Assembly: GCA_023313575.1 (NCBI GenBank)
Contig: JAJTTP010000001.1
Coordinates: 4,402,001 to 4,466,000, forward strand
DNA length: 64,000 bases
Source: Eutypella sp. D-1
Taxonomy: Eukaryota > Ascomycota > Sordariomycetes > Xylariales > Diatrypaceae
Direction: 5' to 3'
The position numbers were made by a program, and so were the translations under genes. The notes under the pieces are model-generated. The model saw only the letters and a list, made by a program, of their open reading frames with translations, searched no databases and was not told the origin of the DNA. Within the stretch, counting starts at the first letter, position 1. Every line of letters starts with the position of its first letter. This document shows, one piece after another, positions 1-10,458 of this stretch.

Positions 1-627
1 ATTAGCCGTGAGACCTTCATAGGCCTTATGGATGGTAGATACAGTGACTGTTACGACCAGCGGATCGTGATCGACTGCCGCTTTGAGTACGAGTACGATG
101 GTGGCCACATTGACGGTGCTATTAACTACAATGATAAAGAGCTGCTGGCCAAGCACCTCTTCGAGACGCCGATGGAGGGCAAGACCGTTCTGGTCTTCCA
201 CTGCGAGTATTCCGCCCACCGTGCCCCCATGATGGCCCGTCACATCCGATCCGAAGACCGATCGGTCAACGCCGAGTACTACCCCCGTCTGTCCTATCCG
301 GACGTCTACATCCTTGACGGCGGATATAGCGAGTTCTTCAATGAACACCGTGAGCTGTGCTATCCCCAGGCCTACGTCGCGATGGGCGCCGAGGAGCACG
401 CCAACACATGTGAGCGTGAGATGGGTAAACTGCAACAAAAGAGGAAGGGCCTCAAGGGTCTCGGACGTGCCAAGACCTTCGCTTTCGGCTCCCGGGAGCC
501 TATGGTCGACGCATCTCCTACGGGACCTTCCCGAGCGAGCTGCCACCAATCCCCGTCCATGATGCTCGGAAACTCGCCCATTCTCGGGATGGAGCGATCG
601 CCTGCTCGTCGCATGGCTTCATATTAA
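1..627 (+). CDS. cdc25: M-phase inducer phosphatase Cdc25/NimT, C-terminal part (5' end outside window)
   Basis: This is the C-terminal part of the dual-specificity phosphatase that removes the inhibitory phosphates of Cdc2/Cdk1 to start mitosis. The frame is open from base 1, before the first ATG at 28, so the gene enters from the left. The rhodanese-like catalytic domain shows the IDCRFEYEYDGGHI signature followed by the active-site loop HCEYSAHRAP (HCx5R; Cys and Arg both present), then YPDVYILDGGY and CYPQAYV. After the domain comes a basic and Ser/Pro-rich tail with EHANTCERE, which resembles fungal Cdc25 tails, ending at TAA 625-627. No intron is evident in the visible part. Family assignment is very secure; only the N-terminal regulatory half is missing. 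Confidence 0.95.
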   Translation: MSRETFIGLMDGRYSDCYDQRIVIDCRFEYEYDGGHIDGAINYNDKELLAKHLFETPMEGKTVLVFHCEYSAHRAPMMARHIRSEDRSVNAEYYPRLSYPDVYILDGGYSEFFNEHRELCYPQAYVAMGAEEHANTCEREMGKLQQKRKGLKGLGRAKTFAFGSREPMVDASPTGPSRASCHQSPSMMLGNSPILGMERSPARRMASY

Positions 628-3069
628 ACTTTACTGATCAGCCCGACAGGCAGAGTTCATCAAGAACACTGCAATCTAACTAGCAGGTCGCGGGCCCTGT
701 CCTACGCTGTACCACCAGCTACATCAACATTTTCGATCACCATTCTCATACCAGTCTCCATCCACGCCAATTCACCGACATTCTCTTGACATCATCACCT
801 GGCCCTCCAGTCCTCTGACCAGGAGAGCTCAACTACAACTCATTATACCCATTCTATCAGCATCGTAACAAATGCATTGGCATAGCATAGCAGTCGGTCG
901 CATTGCTGATTGCCTAGGTTGGATCCTGCAATCTGCTTTGCTCTTGTTTTACGAGCATTTTGTTTCCTTGTCTTTTCTGTCCTTTTATGTTATTGATACC
1001 AGCACGGCGGGGAAAGCCGGTGCACCCTTTCCTTTTGTTCCTTTTGTTCTATCTATTGCGGCGCGGACCCTAACTGCGGTTCCATGTCCGTCTACCACGT
1101 CGACCCAAGACACCTCTCATAATGTCGCGAACCGAACCATGCTTTCCTAGTACGGATTGCATTTAACGAGTTTTTTTACGATTCCGATGCCACGAGTGCG
1201 AGACTCATGCCACCAGTCTCCATGTAACGATATCGTCGTGATCACGTCAGATCCGACACCCCTACCCCCCAGCTGAACACGAATTTTCTTGTATCGAGTA
1301 TCAAACCTCCACCGACCTCCCGGAACCAATCTACCGCCACTCGCCCTTATCCTTATTACCCAGTAACGTCTGGCCAATGATATGCGCTCATCGTGCTTGG
1401 TGAAGATAAGGCTGTAGGGTGGTACTGTCTGAGTATTTTCCGGAGAGGGAATATGTGTTTGTCAAACTACAATGCAGATCACAGAGGACCCTGCAATTTT
1501 ATGCAGAGAAGGACGAATGGGCGCTTGTGAAGTCGGACCTTAGAGCCAAAACCAGCCCGCCTAGTCGTGAAAGACAAGGAAGGGCAGGCTGGAATGGAAG
1601 GCTTGCTGGGCTAGCACCGACTGGACTCATTCACATGTCACTTCTCAATACTTGGGTCTGGCACAGGAGCCATTGGCTTGGTTTCCTGCTACTGTCTCGT
1701 ACAGATAGATCCAGTATGGCCTTTCTGTGGTCTTGTTTGATGGCTGATAGTATTGCCGCGAAATGCATATTTTACGTGCTTGAGGAGTGTGGCGAGTCTA
1801 GGCTTTGACGATGGGTGATTCCATCGCTGCCGCCGCTGCCACCTCCGTATCAAGCCAGCTAGTTAGCACGTTTTCTAGCTAGTTAGTTGGTAATATAAAG
1901 CACTGCGTTGATCATCACCTTGTTGAACCTGTTATATGTGATATGAATACTTCGTGCCTATCGTCTGATATTTGTGATACGTATCTTCGTAGTGCCAATG
2001 TATAACATGTCTCATCCTATCCTCTTGCGGAACGGTCTCCTAGAGAGGATTAACTCTAGTTTCACGCCTAGTAGTACTCTTGTACCACCAGTAACTCGCC
2101 TGATGAATCGAGTTTTGCATATATCCGCAGACTCTATCCTCCTTGCTACCTCCAGCCAAGCGAGATAATGCTTAATAGACCCAGAGTAAGAATGCGACAC
2201 AGCTACGATCTGCATAGCTGAGCAGGGCCTGAGATAGATCCTACATGAGACCCGTCTTTACATGGCGAGACGGAGCATAATGATGAAATCAGATATGATT
2301 GTAGGTAGGCAGTACTACATAGAATCCAACAATTCAATCAGTTCATCCAACACTTTATTCACGCTCCAGATAGTGCGTAGTGTGTTATATACGAGTCATA
2401 TAAATCTACTTGAAACTTATCCTCTAGAAAAAGGAAAAAGAAATGCAAAAAAAAAAATTCAATCGCACGCTAATCCCACTCCCGGCTATTGGTGTGTAAC
2501 AGCGGGTTTACTCCGCTGTTCCTTAACAGAAGAAAAAGAGAAATCCGCATAGAAGACGGAGGATGTAAATTCCTTAGCGGGGGGGCGATCCGGATCCGGA
2601 TGAAGAATGTTACATCGCAGATTTTCCCGGAGCGTCGGGACCCCCCCGTTCTCGAGGCATTTGCTGGTATGCGTAGACTTAGATAACTTCGAGAGGGTTT
2701 AGGTAGATAGGAAAGGTAAGGCAGTTTAGGTAGGTATGCTCGCCAGCGCCGAGTAGCCCCGGATTGCACCGTATCGCATGCATCACCTTGCGTCCCCCGG
2801 ACCACTCTGCGCACATGCAGCGTTTCCCAGTCATGGCTCGGCTGCTCAGCTGACCGACCAACCGACTAACCGACCGATCTACACGTAACAATCTTCGTCG
2901 CTTCAAGATCCGTTGACGGAGGAACAAGGACCAGGCGTGAGGCCTCGTGACTCATATGCCCCTGAATTCAAGGCACTGGGTTTCGCCCGGCCTCGTGCAT
3001 TGTCCGATCCGGTTGGCCGGGCAGCGGATAGACACATAACTATGTCGCGCATCGCCCCAGGTCCCGGTG
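628..3069. other. intergenic spacer, no supported gene
   Basis: The cdc25 3' flank is pyrimidine-rich up to about 1.1 kb. Open frames of 60-130 codons here (for example 1419-1808 plus) start on non-ATG codons, show no recognisable motif and have no splice context. I see no RNA gene or element. A short run of purines lies near 2430-2460. Confidence 0.6.
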
Positions 3070-4485
3070 TCACCTAGTGGCGGAGCTGCTCGGCCTGGCG
3101 GCGCCCGCTCCCACCGCCTCCGTTTCTGACGCCGATCTCAACGACGGCCTGCGCTTATTCGCGGAGTCGGAGCCGGAGCTCTCCAGCTTATCGACCGATT
3201 TCTGAACCTCCCTGTAGGCGCCCATGAGGGCGTGTCCCGGCGCACCGACAAGGCCTAACGGATATCCCCGTTGTCAGTGTCTATGAAGAGGGGGGCGGGG
3301 CGGGGAGGGGATTGATATATTCTTACCCGCGCTGGGCTTCAGGAGCGCCCCGCTCAGGCCCTTGCCACACCCTTTCAGGAAACCCTTCGCGCCCTCCTCT
3401 CTGGCCCCTAGGTACGGTTGCGTAAAGATCCCCGTGACGCCGTCGTACATACCGCGGTACATGCCCTGTGGAGGAACCTGACATCAGCAGCCTCTTCTTT
3501 CATTGGAAACATTGCTAATTGTAGATAAAGTGGGAAGGAAAAAGTAGCATACCGTCCTCGCGGCCGTCATGCCACTCCTCCAACCTGTGATGGTCGGCTC
3601 ATAGTACTCTACTGGCTCCGATTTGACGCTGCCCTTGTCCTGGTCGCCCTCGCCGTCATCCTTCTTCTTCCGGCTGCCGCTGTTGGATATGTTGGACTGA
3701 CTCCTCTCCAGGGAGCGAGACATGAGGGTCGGCCCAGCAGCCGTCACCTTGAGTACGCTGCCGGCGATGTGGGCGACGCCGAGGCCGAGCTCCCGGGCCG
3801 CAGACTCAAACATGTCGTCGTGCCGGGATTTCTGCCGCTGGACCCTGCCATCGGCGGTCGCCGGCCGCGCTATGGGGGCGTCGTCGCCGCCGAATACCGG
3901 GATCTTATCCGCGTCCTGCTGGTGGGGCAAGTTTTGCACGACCAAGATCTTGTCTGGGTCCTGCTGATGCGGGACGAGCACGTTCCCGATCAAGACCTTC
4001 TCCTCCGGCGTCTGCGCGACAATCTTCTCCTCAACCAACACGTGGACCGGCGGCTCCACTACGCAGTACTTGAAGTTGTGCTCATCGTCGTCCGCATTTA
4101 TCCTCTTCTCGGCCGGACCCCCTTCCCTCACCACCTGCAATGGCCGCGGGCGCAGCGCCGCGGCGGCCCCGCCGACCGGTTTCCGCCGTATCACGTGTAT
4201 CGTCTGCTTCGTGGCCGTCTCCACGCTGATGGGCGATCCTATCGAGGGCAGCGACTTGCTGCCGGGAGACGAGAAGTCCATCGGGTGCGACTTCTCTCCA
4301 TCTGCAGGCTTCTCTTCGTCCCTCTCCTCCTTACGGGGCGGCTCTTCGCCGGTACGTGACGTTTCCTTCGCCGGTGCCGTGTCTCGGGGGACCGAGTTTC
4401 CTCCGTGCGGCGTCTCCACGGCGGGGCCTTTCGCGATACTCCTAGGCGTCGAAACGGAAACCCCGAAACTCTCCTTATGTTCCAT
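3070..4485 (-). CDS. disordered protein with sterol-glucosyltransferase-like C-terminal module, three exons
   Basis: Spliced minus-strand gene: exons 4485-3553, 3465-3327 and 3254-3070; introns 3466-3552 (87 nt) and 3255-3326 (72 nt, branch CTGAC). Predicted product is 418 aa. The start is the ATG at 4485 (MEHKESFG); the frame is open further upstream only from a TTG. The first 250 residues are charged, Pro/Ser-rich and probably disordered. The last third has FESAARELGLGVAHIAGSVL, then YDGVTGIFTQP, EGAKGFLKGCGKGL, LKPSAG and, after the second intron, a GYREVQ-like stretch. From family knowledge this module ends fungal GT1 sterol-glucosyltransferase-like proteins and also occurs in stand-alone proteins. 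No glycosyltransferase domain is visible, so a catalytic role should not be assumed. An acceptor at 3478 would add four residues in frame. Confidence 0.8.
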
Positions 4486-6217
4486 CTCGTAGATGATTCG
4501 TTTTACCAGATACAGTGAATTCAGCGGCACGGATACGGCGACAAGCAAGTATCTCTCTGATGGTTTCAAAAAGGTGACGGCCCTAGACTTATATAACTTA
4601 GATCGGAAGATAAATTATACTACAATGTAAGAGCCCCCCAGCCGGCGACCACAAGTAATAATGCATTGGGGTAGATCTAGATTGGAACGCAGCTCATGCC
4701 CTGTGACGTGCGCATACGAGCTGGACGAGAAGCGGTCCGATCTGCAACAGCTTTCTTTACCGGGTTTGGGGCAGATAGGTTAGCGACCGTACGCAGTAAG
4801 CCGTAGACGGGGATCCGGCGAGGCGCTGCCTGAAATAGAAGCAGGGCTGGGCTGCGTGATAGGCTAATTCGGCCTGGCTTGGAAGGGATCCACGGTGGAT
4901 AGTCGATAGTCTAGGACTGAAGACATTGCAAATTGCGATATGACGGAGGAACCCGGCCCTTGCCATACAACCCTTAACATGTTACATGTTGCTGGATAAG
5001 TCCATCGACATGGATGAGAAAGAGCTGGGCAATACTCGCATACTTAAGTAGTTACGGTAAGAACTCTGTATCGCTCTAACTATAAGTAACGACATTGCTC
5101 CCAGGCTATCTGGACTTTCTTCGAGGCAACAGAAGAGAAAGGATTGATAGGATTGATCCGTGAGTAGGACTACTTGCACTTACATAGTATGCTGAGCTGG
5201 GGTTACTTGGCACTAGCTAAGCAAACCAGTAATCATCATCAACGTATTGGCCGCTGCATAAGGCTACACTTCACACTGCCTCGATCATTGGATTTTGCGG
5301 GGAGATGTTGAACGTCCAGCATTACCCTCGCTTAGCTGGCTATGATATCCTACTACTGATCAACACTTGAGCCACGATTTCATATAACTCCGCCATACCA
5401 TTCCGCCAATGAAAGCAAGTAAACAATCTGGACTGGTTGACTGGACTTCTCGAAGATGGGGCGTTCTCTACAATGGAAATAAGCTCTAATGCAAAGTACT
5501 TTATAGTGTAAATATCTCGTTGTTCCTGAATATACTTAGCCACGATTGCCAGGTCCGAGCTGAGGTTTACATCGGATGCCCCCCTGTCCTTTACGCTCCA
5601 GGGCTGTTTCTCTATCTCTATCGATAAGCTCCCGTCGATAAGCATCAGCGTTATGTACCTAAGTACCTAATTAGGTATGACGGTGCTCGGCTCTTATCGA
5701 TTGCGGCTGAAGTATAACGCTATGACCACCTTATGAGGTAGAGGTATCTTCCGTCGGGTTTGTTCTATTCAGCGGGTTAAGTCATTTATGACATGTACTT
5801 GCGTACTTCCAAGTTTGTAACTCTGTACCCCGTAGCTGCATCTTAACGTTTAGGTACCTTTAGGTAACCACTAACGCGCAGCTTCAGGCTGCCTAGAAGT
5901 GCAAGTGCAAGTGCAAGTGCAAGTGCAAGTGCAAGTGCAAGTGCGAGTAGAAGCTGACCTGAAGCTTGAAGTACCTCCCGGGGCAGCAGCATCCATAGCA
6001 TCACCAACTGCCACCTGCATTTACCATACCTACCTAACCTAAGTACTTCCACACACTCTCTCTATTAGTACAACATCTCGACATCATCATCTCTCTCTCC
6101 TCCACCACACCACTTACGCACCTACCAAATCCTCAACTGTTAGCTCAGCCTTGTTTACTTGCGACATTCGTTCCTCGTCATATTCCCACATCTAATAATT
6201 TCCCTTAGGATCTCATC
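4486..6217. other. intergenic spacer and PRE10 promoter region
   Basis: No supported gene. The right part carries several TACCTA/TAGGTA words (near 5650-5690, 5855-5875 and 6028-6050), an AAGTGC tandem array, and a CT-rich tract at 6055-6120 as is typical just upstream of fungal housekeeping genes. Confidence 0.6.
5897..5944. repeat. AAGTGC hexamer tandem array, 8 copies
   Basis: Eight perfect head-to-tail copies of AAGTGC, about 275 bp upstream of the PRE10 start codon, followed by a diverged GCGAGT unit. The repeat gives an open frame of alternating Leu-Ala on the minus strand, which is a by-product of the hexamer. Confidence 0.9.
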
Positions 6218-7323
6218 ATGGTAAAGGCTCTATCTATTCTTATCTACCCCTCCAACGAACGGGGAAGGGGAAGAAAAAAAAAAGGAGAATCCACGAGGCT
6301 GAGCTGGTTCGCTAACATCCCTGTGCCTGCCAGACCTCAATAGGAACGGGCTATGACCTGGCCAACTCTATCTTCTCGCCAGATGGGAGGAATTTCCAGG
6401 TTGAGTACGCAGTAAAGGCGGTGGAGAATGGTGGCACGTCCATCGGCATCCGGTGCAAGGACGGCGTGGTGTTGGCAGTTGAGAAAGTCGTCTCATCAAA
6501 GCTTCTGAAACCCGGTGCGAACAAGAGGATCGCGACTATCGACCGACATCTAGGAGCCGTGCGTCATCCCACCTCCTTCCCCTTCTCTCACGATCTCACG
6601 ATCACCCGGAGAATTCTATTCGCTGACCGTTTGCCCCTCCTTTCCCTGCAGGTTTACTCTGGCATGATCCCCGACGGCAACCACTTCGTTGACCGCGCCC
6701 GCGACGAGGCCCGGGCCTGGCGCGAGACCTTCAAGACTCCCATTTCCACATCCGACCTCGCTAGCCGCATGGGCGGCTACCTGCAGGCATACACGTTGTA
6801 CCAGTCGGTGCGGCCGTTCGGTATCACCGCCATCGTAGGCGGCTTTGACTCGGAGCTGGAGGCGCCCGTCGACGGCGAGGTGGGCTCGGGCCCTAGCGTC
6901 GGCGCCGGTGGAAAGGTGGAAGGCAAGCATGGCGGGCCGGGCCTGTACATGATCGAGCCCAGCGGAATGTATTGGGGCTACTACGGCGCCGCGACGGGCA
7001 AGGGTCGCCAGGCCGCCAAGGCCGAACTCGAGAAGCTAGACCTGTCCTCCGGGGGTCTTGACCTCTTACAAGGCGTCAAGGAAGCCGCCCGCATCATCTA
7101 CGTTGCCCAGGACGACAACAAGGACAAGGAGTTCGAGCTCGAGATGAGCTGGATCAGCGGTGCTGACGGCCCCACCAAGGGCCGCCACGTCCACGTCCCC
7201 AAAGACATCCTCGAGGAGGCCGAGCACTACGCCAAGAAGGCCATATCCGACGAGGAGGACGAAGAGGAGGACGAAGGCAAGAAGGACGACGACAAAAAAG
7301 ACGACGACAAGATGGAAGAGTAG
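6218..7323 (+). CDS. pre10: 20S proteasome subunit alpha type-3 (PRE10/PSMA3), three exons
   Basis: Alpha-ring subunit of the 20S proteasome core. Exons are 6218-6220 (the ATG alone), 6334-6558 and 6652-7323; introns are 113 nt (branch CTAAC) and 93 nt (branch CTGAC). The product is 299 aa. After splicing it begins MTSIGTGYDLANSIFSPDGR, the proteasome alpha-subunit N-terminal signature, followed by FQVEYAVKAVENGGTSIGI, VYSGMIPDG, YTLYQSVRPFGI, MYWGYYGAATGKGRQ and AAKAELEKL. It ends in an acidic Lys/Asp/Glu tail like yeast Pre10. A Gly-rich insertion of about 20 residues around EAPVDGEVGSG precedes the GLYMIEPSG strand. No N-terminal catalytic Thr is expected in alpha subunits. Intron 2 is a multiple of three without stops, so an unspliced frame opens from 6421. 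Confidence 0.96.
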
Positions 7324-8049
7324 GGACGGCGGGCGATAGGAGCATGTCGCAATACCGCGCTAGGGACGCGGACACGCCCCTGAGCTGTTAACCATAGGCG
7401 CGGCTAGCGCCGAGGCCCGACACGATGGACGAGGTCCTAGACTAGTTGCATTCGAGCGATTTGGTGGCTGCCGATATCGTGCGTGGGCAGTCTTGTTGTT
7501 TACAGGCAGTCTGTGACTATGCATGGCTTATGGCCTATAGATCAGTTCGGGAATACCAAGCAACGCATCTACGAGCACACTGCTACTCTCCTTCAGATGA
7601 CATATACGTGACCATCGGTCGAACGAACGGCTAGGGCCAGGGAGTCGGCTTGGTAGCCAGTTGACTCGGTAGCCTCCCTTAGATTTCGACCCTTCGCTCT
7701 TCGCCCACTATTGCTAGTCACTGCTGCGGCTAACTGATGGTTATGTTCCCAATCACGCATTATTACGTTCCTCGTTTCATCTTCATCCTGCATATTATCG
7801 TGGCAGTTGTATCATCTAGGATGTGTAGACCAGACTAACTGATCCAGAGCGCTATGAGCTGCTTCGGCTTACTATACTCGATATTTCCCACAAGACTCGC
7901 ATAACGGCAAGGACTGCCTTCCCTGGCCTATTGTGCTTTCTGCGCATAGAGGTTGGCTTTTTTTTCCACTTGAAACATTATATGGCAGCTCTGGCAATCC
8001 AAACGGCGGCCCCTGGCAATGCTCCAACTTGCAAACACTATGAACCACG
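7324..8049. other. intergenic spacer
   Basis: 3' flank of PRE10. Short open frames of 60-70 codons only, with no recognisable domain or splice structure. Nothing further seen. Confidence 0.6.
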
Positions 8050-9750
8050 GGTAGGCCTGGGCATCTTGTTATTATTATAATAACGCTATGCGTAAATCAC
8101 CCTTCATTCAAGTAATTTCTTTTTTTCCCTATGCAAACAATACCATACCTCTTGACTTCAGACTGCGCTTGAAGCCCCTATTTCTTTTCGCGGGCGGAGC
8201 CGCCTTATCCACTTTTCCCGAGGACCATCGGGCTTGTTCGGCTCTCGTTCCTATTACCCATCCGGCTTCGGGGTGTCGATCGGTCTAGTCGACCACGTCG
8301 TTAGCCTTGGCGGAGTTCCGGCGACTTCTTCGAAACTAAAGCTCTTTTCCGAGTCGGCCGTTCAGTGTGACGAAATGCGTTGTCGCTTTAATGGTATATT
8401 GGGTCGGCCTAGAATCCTCCCCGGGGTTAAAGCTAGCAGAATGCTGGAATACGCCTTCCGGCGTCCACGGGACGGATGGAGATTTTGGAGTGTCCCAGTG
8501 TCATGGCATTTCGTATGCGTGTTTCTTGGATAGGCCTTCGATCGCGCGAGCAGGAATGTCCCCGTCGGCAACGCATTTGTGTTTTAACAATTCGGATGTG
8601 CTTCTCCCCCGCCTTAGTATCATACTTCCAAATCTTTCCGAGCAAGCCCGCGAGCACTGGAAACTCCCCGTTGGGGGATTCTCCAAACCCTGAGGCCCCA
8701 TAGGTGAAGCCCACTGATCTTGGAGCCTTCAACATAAGCCAGGGTCTGACATCGGTCGTCAAGTCACGTTCAAGTGGCGCGGAGAACCGACTCATGCAGC
8801 GATCATCCTAAGTAATATGTAGCGGTGTATTAGGTGACCTGTCATCTGAGTCGCCGTCTCAATCCTTTCCAACGTAATATTGCGACAATGTGGCGTTGTC
8901 GAAGTCAGCTGGCTTTACCATCTCTCCTGCGTTATCATCGCAGATTTCATATTCTCCAACGCCCCTAGGATCAGCTGCCATGTATTTCACGATTCTTATC
9001 TAGCTGCCTCCAACTCTTGGTACTGCAAAGGCTGGCCGCTGAGCATGTCGTTACGGCTGGGATGTTCTACTGTGGGGTCGCATATTCGTGTCGTCCGCGG
9101 GTTCTGATTCCTCCACTGGATTCCAGATACATAGGCGGATTAGGGGCGAGGTGGCGTTGTCCCATCAGTGAATTTTGTTCCCCTCACTGAAATCGAAAAT
9201 ACCGACTCAGATTCGGCAAAGTGGCCAGACCTAAACTGTCCCATATGTACCTCCCACCGCGATAATGTGCCGGCATGAGCCTAAGGGGTTTCCATTATAG
9301 GAGCTATAGCCTTCTCGCTTCCATCGAAAGGAGTGCTGCCCGTCCGACTGATCCACAAGGCCTCGCCAAATGCCTAGGTTTCGCTCGTAGGTGTACTCTT
9401 TCCACTTAGCATTGCCTCCGAAGGATTCAATGTATGGATAATATAGCGCCCCTTCACTGGTTTAGTGACACTATGTGACCTACGTGCATTTAACAGTCCG
9501 ATGTCGTATGGACTTAGATGGGATTCGGAGAGGGTTCTCTTGATAACCGCAGACTATATTGACAGCAATGTCGGTATTATCGGAGTTGGCACCGTATCTA
9601 TCGTCTCAACAGACCGTTGTACCAGATACAGACACGGTGTTATGGCTGCACCATACCGTTACACCATCAGGGCCAAAAGATTGGTGAATGATTACAATTA
9701 TGGCAATCATACTGGTGCTTACAGCCATATATATATATATATAGCCCCTG
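8050..9750 (-). pseudogene. decayed protein-coding region, family not identified
   Basis: The minus strand reads as stretches of protein-like sequence broken by stops and frame changes, with no intact ORF. From high to low coordinates: about 9660-9240 contains pieces such as NSDNTDIAVNIVCGYQENPL and WKEYTYERNLGIWRGL, interrupted by TGA, TAG and TAA codons. Near 9230-9120 the sensible frame changes. At 8795-8433 comes an open stretch with RPWLMLKAPRSVGFTYGASG and FPVLAGLLGKIWKYD. Several stops could come from C-to-T changes (CAG to TAG, CGA to TGA). I do not recognise the family. It could be a dead gene or a multi-exon gene whose introns I cannot place. Confidence 0.45.
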
Positions 9751-10458
9751 AACATATAGTGGAGAACCTATACGGGTGGCCAATCCGTAGCATACGGAAG
9801 ATCGTCAATGTAGACTGGGGACGAATCTAGGGGAAGAGCATGAAGGATTGGTGCCAAGAACGAAACTCTATAATTCGTTCTGGGACTGCAAGGTATTCCA
9901 GTATCAGCCATACATGCCGACACTCTTTGAGTAACGAACAAGTAAGAGTGGTCGCAGGAACTGGGCTTGCCGTTTATTCACTTCTGAGTATACTCAATGC
10001 CGCTCTAAAGCCCATACACAAGTGAGTGAACGTATTTTAGTATATTTTTATATGTGCGTTACCACAATGGCCTTTGTTCTAGACCAATGAAAGTGAACCA
10101 AGCAGAATAATTAGATTGACCGCTGGTTAGTAGCTAAATGAGAGACTACCTAGGCATCTTGAGGTGTGTGCTGGTCCATATGTATCCTATGTGTATTCGT
10201 AGCAACCCCCTTTTTCGCTGAGGCTTGAAATGGCAGGGCAATTCCATTCCTCATGTAGCCCTTTGAAGATAAGAAAACCGAGATCCTCTAAGAACGAGTG
10301 GTTTATAATAGTTTTACGTTGCTTTAGGCAACCATATAACCCAGGCAACGGAATCTCTGCCCTTTGCAATCTACAGGCATGAAAAGTGTCCCAATCTTAG
10401 CCATAATGAACTTACCATGGTAATAGCTTCTTACACCAATCCTCCTCACACCGAGCTC
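9751..10458. other. intergenic spacer
   Basis: AT-moderate DNA with an (AT)n run at about 9729-9742 just to its left. No frame with protein-like content or splice signals; nothing further seen. Confidence 0.55.

Noticed and set aside
1419..1808. 129-codon plus-strand frame after cdc25
   Set aside because: Non-ATG start, no family signal, no splice structure.
4757..5645. Several 60-100-codon minus frames
   Set aside because: Incoherent content and non-ATG starts; region looks like spacer.
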